Below, in pieces: positions 53,619-64,000 of a stretch of DNA of 64,000 nucleotides. A program made the translations under genes and the position numbers. This stretch comes from Tetrahymena elliotti 4EA. Taxonomy: Eukaryota; Ciliophora; Oligohymenophorea; Hymenostomatida; Tetrahymenidae. The first letter of the stretch is position 1. Every line of letters begins with the position of its first letter. The notes under the pieces are model-generated. The model did no database searches. It saw nothing but the letters and a program-made list of their open reading frames with translations, and had not been told where the DNA came from. The stretch covers positions 32,538 to 96,537 of the forward strand of contig JH720326.1 of the NCBI GenBank assembly GCA_000231825.2, in the 5' to 3' direction.

Positions 53619-55151
53619 ATGCACATCAAGAAAATAAGGTTGATAATTTAGTTCCTTTTTTATAACTTATATAGTATTTTAAATATTTATTTGATAATAA
53701 TTATGTTTAAGGCCTAATACTACCCTTATTTTATAGTTTATTGTGTTTTATTTGGTATTGATAAATTTGTTACATTAATTGTAATCAATAGACGCCATCT
53801 ACTTTTCCTACTTTTTGATACATTTTAGTTAGGATTTCTTTACTTGATCATTTTTAATGAAGTTCCTTTCAGTGTTTAGTATGCTCGAATATTATGTCTT
53901 TATTTAAGAATATTCCCTCTTCTTTTATCCCAGCTAGTTGTTTTTTTTGGTTGCGGTTATTTAAAAAAAAAGCATGTAGAAGAAAACACTCAAATATTAG
54001 CTTACGTTATATTTTACCTTAGCTTGTCTTTTATTGTGATGTTAACTATTCAAAACAATAGAGTCCTTATTAAAAGGAAAAATTTGAAGGAATAATTGTC
54101 TTAATTATTGAGTTATATTTTAAGTATTGCCTCTTACTATATATCTATTTCTAGCCTCATTTAGTTTAGTGATAAAGAGGGAAATAATATAGGGTGTTGT
54201 TATTTAACAGTACTAATAGCAAATTTACTATTTTTCCTCTTTTATTCACCACCTTTTGAGTTGATAATTAATGCGATTTACTACATATTTAACCAATTTA
54301 TAGTGTGCACCTTTTACAACATTTACAATCATGAAGAGATCAAGAAGCAAGCTGCTGCAGCACCTCTCCATAAATCATCAATGATAATATAATATTTAAA
54401 CGCTTTGATTAGACTAATTTTGTTACTTTCATATGGGATATAAATAGAGAAGAAATTCTTTAATTAAAATCACTCAAAGCATCTGGGAGATAAGATAAAA
54501 TTTATTAACTTCGTAATAGCTACTTCTTTATAAGTACTGTATCTAATTTATTTTTTACCTCAATTCTATAGCTTCATTTTCAAAGTTAAGATATTTATCC
54601 TCAAAAAGAAGAAAGATATTCAATCACTAGTAAAAACACTTAAATCAAGGAATCTCGATGTTATAGTCCTATATATAGAAATTTCAAAATAAAAAGGATA
54701 GTTTTTCTAAAAAGGATTGGAGTAAAACTTGCTCGAATCTGAATTTTGCTCTGAGAAGTGCAAAAATATTTTTGCTTTACAAGTAGAATTAGTATATTGG
54801 TTGAATAAATAAACTGTTGTAATAACAAATTTATCCGACTTTTTTTGTAGTTGTTAGTTCTTAAAAATAGTAACCAATATAAAAACAGCTTATTTTAAAA
54901 TTAATGACTGCATTATTTCTTACATAAGATAGGCGCAAATAAATGCTGACTCAATTCTTTGCCTTAGATATTATAATGGATTCTTAGAAGACTAACTAAC
55001 CATCAGTATTGAAAGGTATTTCAAAGAGGTGTTGCATTAGAAAACAAAACAAATCAAATCTAATATTTTTTAGATTTTAGTTTTTGAAAAGAATCAAAAG
55101 AATTTGATGATGGTTTTACCATAAAAAGTATTATATGATATATATGAATGA
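53619..55151 (+). CDS. Multi-pass membrane protein, 510 aa (tandem copy 1)
   Basis: Single exon, ATG 53619-53621 to TGA 55149-55151. The N-terminal ~320 residues contain about eight or nine hydrophobic segments (for example FLFYNLYSILNIYLIIIMF, FIVYCVLFGIDKFVTLIVI, LFDTFQLGFLYLIIF, LLLSQLVVFFGCGYL). The C-terminal ~190 residues are soluble, with scattered Cys and Lys, and end LPQKVLYDIYE. The start is supported by alignment with the neighbour at 56359: both begin a few residues before the first membrane segment. They share IDK-VT, the FQLGFL/LQLGFL segment, FFGCG(Y/F)L, QILAYV and the LYD(I/L)YE terminus. No known family recognised; receptor or transporter roles are both open. Confidence 0.85.
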
Positions 55152-56358
55152 AATTTTTAAAGTTGAAATAAAAAAAACTACTCATGAATTAATCAAAAAA
55201 CTTTCAACAAGAGAGTAGATTACAATTTCAAATAATTAATCATTATTTAATTATAAAAAGTAGAAGTCATTAGATAAATTTTAATAATCATGTATTGGCA
55301 ATAATATCAAACGATGTGACGTAATTATGTAAATATTTATGTGATATTATAAAAAATTTTGTATCTTCATTTGTATGGAAATAATTTTAAACCTTCTTAA
55401 GAATAATAGAAATTTCAGAATAAAATATCAAAAAAAATAAAATTTCATAATGGTTTAAATTTTTTATATAATTTATGGAAAAAAATAATCAAATTTTGAA
55501 TATACTCCCAACAGATTTTATTATTTGTTCTAAACCGGGTTTCTTAAAATCAAAAGGGAATAATAAAATACCAATTTTTTGTAATAAACCAATTAACTTA
55601 TTAATTATGTAGACTTTTAAAATTAAAATTGATTTTATAATAAATACCAAGTTTTTCTTGTAAATATCAAGAAATTCTCCCTTAAAAATACTAACATAAA
55701 ACTTTTTTAAAAGGGAGTATTTAACTTTCTACTTACCTTTTCCCACCCTCTGTTTTTAAAAAGAGTCTGCTTCCTCAAATTATTATTAAAATAGAATGCT
55801 TTAAATAAAAGATAAATTAGAAGTGATTTATTTCGCTATTATTTTTTTATGAATCAACCAACTGTTAAGTTATTTTTAAAAAAAAGTTAGTTTTTTCATA
55901 AAGGAAATCACATGTGATGAAGACGTGTAAATTAATTTTACGCTGCTTGTTCTTTGCAAGAAAGGAATAGAAAATTTTACTATTCGAGATGATTTAAGAA
56001 AGAAAATAAATAAAAAGATTATACAAATAAGCCAATTAAAGAATCATTTAAAAAAAATAAGTAATCGACCTATCTCTCTAATTTTTTTTTTTTCAATGAC
56101 TTGAAGTTTTTTTTTGCAGAACCTGTTTCAGAGAAGTGTTTTTAAATTAAGACTGCAATTAATTGAAGTAACAAACAAAAAGAGGTAGGAGGAATACTTA
56201 AAAACAATAACAAGAGATCCAGTTTTTTTTGTAATTGTTTGATTATTGCTATTTATTATCTTTAAAATTTACAAATCAAAAAAGAATAATAACTAATAAA
56301 AAAAATAGTTCTTATAAATAAACCAGCAAAGCAGCAAACAAGTAAACAAGCAAAACAA
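55152..56358. other. Intergenic region with a cluster of small inverted repeats
   Basis: 1.2 kb between the two multi-pass genes. Mostly A/T, but 55,900-56,000 is less AT-biased and holds four short inverted repeats in a row (see the separate ncRNA-candidate entry). Another 7-bp stem (CTCCCTT/AAGGGAG) spans 55677-55717. The last ~250 bases should include the promoter and 5' UTR of the next gene. Confidence 0.45.
55905..55986. ncRNA. Possible structured element (four consecutive small hairpins)
   Basis: Perfect palindrome ATCACATGTGAT (55907-55918), then GTAAA/TTTAC around 5 nt (55927-55941), TTCTT/AAGAA around 3 nt (55950-55962), and GAATAG/CTATTC around 9 nt (55965-55985). GTGATGA at 55914-55920 fits a box C consensus, but no box D was found. 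Could be a small RNA, a protein-binding cluster or chance; strand and ends unknown. Confidence 0.2.
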
Positions 56359-57894
56359 ATGAAAGAATCAGACAAACAAAAATTAATATGGCTCTCTTTC
56401 ATATTTTATATGATAAACATTGCTAATATTCTATTAAGCATAGCTCTTTTCTTAAATGGTGAAATGGCTTATTTTATAGTTTTCTGGAGCTTATTCTGCA
56501 TTGACAAGATAGTCACATTTTTTTTTGGTGTTATTGGAAAAGGAATATATGGATTCGTCTTCTGGGTAAGCGATGTACTATAATTAGGATTTTTATTTAT
56601 CATGTATTCTAAAAAAATACGTTTCAGTCTTGAAGGAGCTCTTTTAACTAAGCTATTTGGAAGAATATTTCCTTTAATTATTTCAGAGTTAATCATATTT
56701 TTTGGATGTGGATTTTTAATGAGAGCAGATGTCTCTTTGTACGTTTAAATTTTAGCATATGTCAACTATGTACTCTTTTTACTTCTTGCAATTATAGTAT
56801 TAACCCTTATTTCTACTTCGTTTCCTAATAAGCTTCGTTGCTTCTTTGACTATTTAGTTACCATAAGCTCTTACTACCTAACTTTAGCTTCTCTACTCTA
56901 ATTTTCAGATCTTTTTGGAGTCAACTTAGGATTTTATTACTTGTCTTTTTTCCTTATTAATATTGCAATCTTTTTGATTATGACACCTCCTTAAGAGCTT
57001 AAAGGATTAATGCTCGAAAACATATTTTCACAATTTCTAGGAAATACTCTCCTTAATTCTTACTTTAACCATACCAAAGTAGTTGCAAATAGAAATACAG
57101 CTCTAATCTAATGCACCACCGTTGTCAGTTATCTCAATTAACTAGTCAGAATATCTCTTCTCCTTATTTTCAGCTATTCTTTTTATGTTGATACTTTAAC
57201 CATTCCTCACTAATCAAGTAGAAACATCATATGTTTAACTAATATCTTTCTATCTGCTACCATGAGTCTAATATATCTTGTTTACTACTTTAAAGCAGTC
57301 CTCAAATAAATATTTTGTGTAAAAATTCTATTAATCAGGAATGTGACTGAAATGCAAAGCGCAATTAAATATCTCTAAAAAAAGAATAAACATCTTGAAG
57401 CTTTATATATTTAAATTTATTCTAATGTAAATGGATAAATTTAACATTTGCCTCATCATAAAGTAGCTGAATAAGATCATTTTTGTTCTGAAACATGCTT
57501 TTTCTCATTTAAATTATTACAAGAAATAGGCAACTAGCTTAATAAAAAAGTGGACGTCTATGATGATGGCTCCATTAAAATCTTTTGTAAATGTTTCATG
57601 TTGAGATTGCTTTCAGAACAATCCAATATTATTCCCTCTATATAGAACGAAATCACCTATAGAATTTAGAATAGCACATACACTTTCAGTAAAATAATGC
57701 TGCAAAGATATATTAATGGCTTCGTATAAGCATAATACACATAAAAGATTCTAAAATAAAATATCGATCTTTTTAATGTGTCACCAATCAAACACTTAAG
57801 ATCTAACATATTCTCCATAAACGCTTATTACAAAAACATTACAGAATTTATGATTTTTTCACCTAAATTAATTTTATACGATTTATACGAATGA
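56359..57894 (+). CDS. Multi-pass membrane protein, 511 aa (tandem copy 2)
   Basis: Single exon, ATG 56359-56361 to TGA 57892-57894. Paralogue of the gene at 53619: same length, same layout of about nine hydrophobic segments (LIWLSFIFYMINIANILLSI, FVFWVSDVLQLGFLFIMYS, IISELIIFFGCGFLM, LGFYYLSFFLINIAIFLIM and others) followed by a soluble C-terminal part of about 180 residues with Cys/His-containing stretches (HFCSETCFFSF, IKIFCKCFM) and the shared terminus LILYDLYE. The copies differ at most positions, so the duplication is not recent. No recognised family. The C-terminal soluble region likely faces the cytosol, but topology is only inferred. Confidence 0.86.
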
Positions 57895-58928
57895 ACATAT
57901 TTATAAACGAAATCATTTATTCCTACTTCTTATTAAATAATAATTAATTTATCCTTTATAAACTAATATTAAACCCCTATAAAAACTATTTAATTAACTT
58001 AATTATAACTCTTTATATGAAACACGCAACTCTATCTATTACATCAGTGTATTTTATAATTTAATTATTCAATTTCTCTCAAATTATTATTTTATCAATA
58101 AAAAGAGTTTCAATAAAAATAATTTTTCCAAAAAAACTATAAATATTGAATATTTAATCCTTCATTTCTTTAAAATTTCTTTTTATTTCAAACATCAATA
58201 AAATTATTTCATTTTAAAAAAGTTTAAAAATATCAAACTAACATTCCAGTCCATTCAAGCTTTAATAATAAATACTTTAAAAAGTAAAACATACATTCAT
58301 ATTTTAGCTCATCAACTTTTCATATTTAATTTTAAAATTTATACTTTTGTCAATATTTTTCATTTATCTTCTTTTTTAACAATTAAGAAACTAAAAAGTA
58401 AAAAGTTGTTACAAAATTATTTGTTATTTTACTAATTTAGCCAAATAAAGTATTACTAAATTTACAACTAACCCATAATTAAAAGAATAAAAATTTTATT
58501 TAAAGTATCTGCTACTTTTTGAAGAAAAATTATTTACTATCATTAAAGATTTACATTTAAAAATCTGTATTTCAAATATCTAATTTTAATTTAACTAAAC
58601 TTTTTGTTTTAAAGGATTTTAGTTTTTATGAACTCATTTTATCAAAATTATTTTGTCCTTCTAAAAAAAAAATAAAAATAGAAAATAAATATTTTGTAAT
58701 TAAATTTACTGAAATAAACATTAAATCCCAAATAAATTTTCACTTTGTGTATCATTTTAAATTGTGAAAAAATAAATTTTATAAATAACTTTTAATTAAA
58801 TTTATGTCAAAGGAAAGGAAGGATTAGCACACACATAAAATTTATTAAAAATATTTTACATAAGTCATATTTTATTTTTGTATACTTTTAATAACTAGTT
58901 TTTAACTTCTTTTATTTCTTCTATGCAA
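57895..58928. other. Convergent intergenic region
   Basis: About 1 kb between the plus-strand membrane gene and the first minus-strand ubiquitin locus. A/T rich with no feature recognised; both 3' ends lie here. Confidence 0.5.
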
Positions 58929-59604
<676 letters not shown>

Positions 59605-60525
59605 AATAGTATTTTATTTCTAAAGTATATTTGATGTAGAATTTATTTTAATATTTTTTATTTAGCAATTTAATTTTTTATCTTGAATAAATTATATAAA
59701 TTTTATGAGAAAAAAATGACCATTTTAAAATAAAATTAGAATATGTATTGATATAATCTGATTATTGAGAAAAAGAGCTAATCAAATCTATCTGCTTCAT
59801 TGTTATTTCATCTTCATTAAAAAACCTTGAAAATATTATCAGATATTCAGAAAACAAAAGATGTACGAAATAGAAAACAAATTGATAAATTAAATAATTA
59901 ATTAATAGACTCTTTTTTTTATTTTTCATTTTATTCAAGCGAGTAAATTAAAGTTCTGTAAACATTTTTTTTTCAAGCTACCATAAATAAACTTATTTTT
60001 CTAAAATAATATTAGTTACTTACTCTGATTTTTAATTAGATAAAACTAAATCAATTATCAAAATTTATACTACAATATATTTATTAATTTTAAATTAACT
60101 TTTATCAAAAAATTAAATTATTTTAAATTTAAAATCAAATAATGGGAGGAAAATTGATTATTTTTAATTTAAAAAAATATAATTTTTGAATTTATTTTCT
60201 TTATTTTTTTATGGAAATATTATCATCATATTCTTTTTTATTTTAATAAATTTGTTAAACATGTTTTATTCATTCACAAAATTTAAAATCTGAGTTTTGG
60301 AAGTTTTTATTTAAATGCCATAAGTAAAATAATTAATAAATAAATGGTATTTTTTAAGATCTAAAAAACGTTCTCAATTATTTTTTAAAAAGTTAGAAAA
60401 GTAAAAATTTTGGGCAATCAAAAAATTCATGAATATCTTTTAAAGAATATAGAATTATATATATGCATAATTATTTAATTTTAATTCATGTCAAGTATTT
60501 TATATTAACTTTTTAAAGTTTAGTT
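59605..60525. other. Spacer between ubiquitin loci
   Basis: About 920 bases, strongly A/T biased, no remnant ubiquitin sequence seen. Contains the promoter side of the frameshifted locus and the 3' flank of the next one. Confidence 0.5.
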
Positions 60526-61443
<918 letters not shown>

Positions 61444-62559
61444 AATTTCTTTTTTTTTGGAAATAGATTTTATTAGATTTTTTTTTGAGAGATACTTATG
61501 TTTGATTTTTTTTGAATTATTTAATTATGTAAATTTTTGAAAGCTAGAAGTAGCTTTTAAAGAGGATAAGAATATATATTAACAAAATCTGATTATTGAA
61601 ATAAATTAATGTTTCTATTTCAAAAAAAAAAAAAGTTTTTTTTCTTCTAATTAACTTGTAGTAGAAACAAATTATGATCAGAAAAAAAAGAATATTAAAA
61701 GTATCAAGCTATTTTATTTTATTTGTCTACTTTTTATTTACTTTTTATTTTTGTAGAAGAATTTAAGATAAATAAATTAAATTATTTTAGGAAACAAAAT
61801 AAAAAGAAGCAATAAAACTATTTTATTGCTTTTTACTTAAATTTTATTTAACATTTGAAATGCAAAATAATCATGTAATACTATTTAAATAGATAATTTC
61901 TGTTCTTCTATTTTTATGAACAAACCATAATCAAAATTAACACAATATGAAATAAATTATAATTTTTTTCGAGAAGTAAAAAAATTAGTTCATCCTTCAA
62001 TTCTAAGCTACTCAATACAAACATTGATAAAAAGATGAGATTAAATTAATATTGAAATAATTTTTAGTTTATCTCTGTTACTAAAAATCAAAAAATAGAT
62101 TTACAAATAATGATGAATTTAGTTTAGCTTTAATTAATATTTCTATTTATAATAATCTAAACAAAAAAATTATTTTAATTTAATTTAAAAAAATAAAACA
62201 AAAAAATACTTTTTAAAAATTGATAAGAAATAAGATATTAAGAATTTAAATCACTATTTTTGAAAGTTTTTTTTAATTCATTAAGTCCTTTAGATTAATA
62301 GATAAGTAAAATTATTTTTATTAAAACAATATACAAATTAGTAAATTACAAAATATATCTATTTTTAAAGTAGTTATAAAAATTTTTTGTAAAATAAAAA
62401 ATTGTTCATTGTTCAAATTTATGATGAAAAAAATTTATCTAATGTAATTAATGGTTTAGAATCTATTTTGATAAGTTTTATTTAATTAATACTAATTAAT
62501 ATGCATAATTATAAATATTTTAATATACTGATATTTATGTATTTTGAATGTTATAATTT
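61444..62559. other. Spacer between ubiquitin loci
   Basis: About 1.1 kb of A/T-rich sequence with long homopolymer runs (for example A near 61,624). No gene or ubiquitin remnant recognised; includes the promoter side of the four-unit polyubiquitin gene. Confidence 0.5.
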
Positions 62560-62994
62560 CCTCCTCTTAATTTCAAGACTAAATGGAGATTTTATTCTTT
62601 TTAGATGCTATAGTCATATAGAGTTCTGCAGTCTTCTAATCTCTTACCTGCAAAAATAAGTAAGTTGTTATTGATCTAAAAAAATAACTTCCTTTTATTC
62701 AATAGTGTGGCAGGTTTCAGTTCAAAGTGATATTTCCCCATTAAAGTCTTAACTAAAATTTTATTTTCCACCAAACAATCTTAAAGCAATGAAGATAGTA
62801 GAATCCTTTTGAATATTATAATCTGATAAAGTTTTTCCATCTTAGAGTTATTTGCCAGCAAAAATAAGTCTTTATTAACTAGAAGGGATACCTTCGTTGT
62901 CTTCAAATTTTTCTTTAACATTTTCAATAGTGTCTGATTCTTCAACTTCAAGAGTCATAGTTTTACCAGTTATTGTCTTAAAGAAAATTTACAT
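62560..62994 (-). pseudogene. Decayed two-unit ubiquitin locus
   Basis: Unit 1, from ATG 62992-62994, is still open and ubiquitin-like but divergent: [20 protein letters not shown], then [20 protein letters not shown], and an altered end, RLFGG instead of RLRGG. The frame then runs into the next unit out of register and stops at TGA 62722-62724, giving a 90-aa conceptual product. Unit 2 survives only as pieces in several frames (VKTLMGK, LIFAGKRLEDCRTLYDYS, LHLVLKLRGG) separated by indels, and lacks its own ATG. The Arg-to-Phe change beside the terminal Gly-Gly would be expected to impair activation and conjugation. A diverged ubiquitin-like gene made of unit 1 alone cannot be excluded. Confidence 0.75.
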
Positions 62995-63784
62995 AATTAC
63001 TTTTTTTATTTGAAATAGCTTTTATTAGATGATTTTTTTTTTGAGAGATAATTCAGTTTGTTTTTTTTTTTGTTTTAATTAATAACAGAGATTTCCAAAT
63101 TCTCAACACCTTTTTGAATACTGATTAAAAAATCTATCTTAAAAAAAAATACTTTTATTTCAAAAAAAACTATTAATTCCAATTAATTTATTGAAACAAA
63201 TTATTAAAATAAAAGGATATTAAAAGTAAATTTTATTTTTTTTTAATTAGACTGTTTTTGTGGATTTACATAGAAATTTCAATTAATTTATTTATAATAA
63301 AAATCAAAAAAAAAAAATTAAATTCCATAAAACTGAATAAGATTGTAAGTAATTTTTAATACTCATTTTCAGATTTGTATTTAAGAAAATGATCAAGGAT
63401 TTACATACAATAAAGTAAATCATTGAAATAATTGATATTAAAAGAAAAGAAGTATTAATTTATCAATTTTAAATGAAAGTATCTCAACCTCCAACAAATA
63501 CTTAAATAACAAGGGTTGCTTTTTAATACATTTTTTTTGCTTTTAAATTTGCCTAAAAACTGAAAAATAACTTTAAATATTTGCCAAAAGAAATACTTTT
63601 GTAATTAAAGTTGAAATATAAATATTTTTATTAATATATGCTAAATTTAATTATAAATAAGATATCATAAAGTTAAATCAATATTTATGAAAATTTATTT
63701 TTAATTCTATATTCAAATTATTTACAAAAATGTATGAAGTAGATTTTTACATGCATTAATAGATTAGTTTTATTTTATAATTAA
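62995..63784. other. Spacer between ubiquitin loci
   Basis: About 790 bases, A/T rich with T9-T10 and A9 runs. Its first ~40 bases resemble the sequence just upstream of the four-unit gene's ATG (shared ATTTCTTTTT and TTTTATTAGAT-like patches), consistent with duplication of the locus with its 5' flank. Confidence 0.45.
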
Positions 63785-64000
63785 TCACTATCCTCCTCTT
63801 AATCTTAATACTAAGTGGAGAGTAGATTCCTTTTAGATATTATAATCAGAAAGAGTTCTACCATCTTCTAATTGCTTTCCAGCAAAAATAAGTCTTTATT
63901 GATCGGGAGGGATACCTTCTTTATCTTAGATCTTAGCCTTAACATTTTCAATAGTATCAGAAGCTTCAACATCCAAAGTGATAGTCTTACCAGTTAAAGT
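63785..64000 (-). CDS. Polyubiquitin, 3' part only (runs off window)
   Basis: Final ubiquitin unit of a minus-strand polyubiquitin gene, cut by the window's right edge at about residue 7 of the unit. Canonical sequence from [20 protein letters not shown] to LRLRGG, followed by TAG (Gln) and TGA (63785-63787), so this gene also encodes a one-residue Gln tail. How many units lie beyond the window is unknown. Confidence 0.93.

Noticed and set aside
55677..55717. Inverted repeat CTCCCTT/AAGGGAG as a terminator hairpin
   Set aside because: Seven-bp stem with a 27-base loop and no T run in the right place; intrinsic terminators are not expected for Pol II genes.

Overview
This window comes from a ciliate nuclear genome, most like Tetrahymena. 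It is about 78-80% A+T. TAA and TAG occur hundreds of times inside clearly conserved proteins (polyubiquitin, kinesin, TPR, RhoGEF) where glutamine is expected, and only TGA ends genes. A standard-code reading therefore breaks every gene into short false ORFs. All genes here were read with TAA and TAG as Gln. Introns are AT-rich GT...AG segments. Exon joins were inferred from reading frame and family motifs, so exon edges of the multi-exon genes are provisional.

Layout. 0.9-11 kb, minus strand: an alpha/beta hydrolase of the HGNSGNR/GRSMG type, a CCDC103-like dynein-arm attachment factor, and a long gene that appears to join RhoGEF (DH), PH, PX and FERM-like domains. 12-13.6 kb, plus strand: an intron-free TPR protein and a tRNA-Asp(GTC) with its Pol III terminator. 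14.8-44.5 kb, plus strand: three tandem paralogues (called A, B, C here) of about 3,000 aa each. Each has a signal peptide, a Cys-rich head, a long propeller-like region, a parallel beta-helix region, a second Cys-rich module and a multi-pass membrane domain with a cytoplasmic tail. A and B share two introns at matching positions; C has neither. 45.4-51.1 kb, plus strand: an unrecognised multi-exon gene and a KIF12-like (kinesin-16) gene with one unexplained in-frame TGA. 51.5-53.2 kb, minus strand: a leucine-rich-repeat-type protein. 53.6-57.9 kb, plus strand: two tandem ~510-aa multi-pass membrane paralogues. 58.9-64 kb, minus strand: four ubiquitin loci, namely a frameshifted three-unit locus, an intact four-unit polyubiquitin, a decayed remnant, and a polyubiquitin cut by the window edge.

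How the parts relate. CCDC103, kinesin and possibly the RhoGEF/FERM protein fit a ciliated, motile cell. The three giant proteins look like surface receptors or adhesion molecules expanded by local duplication. Local tandem duplication is the main theme of the window (giant proteins, multi-pass pair, ubiquitin loci), with gene decay visible in the ubiquitin cluster.
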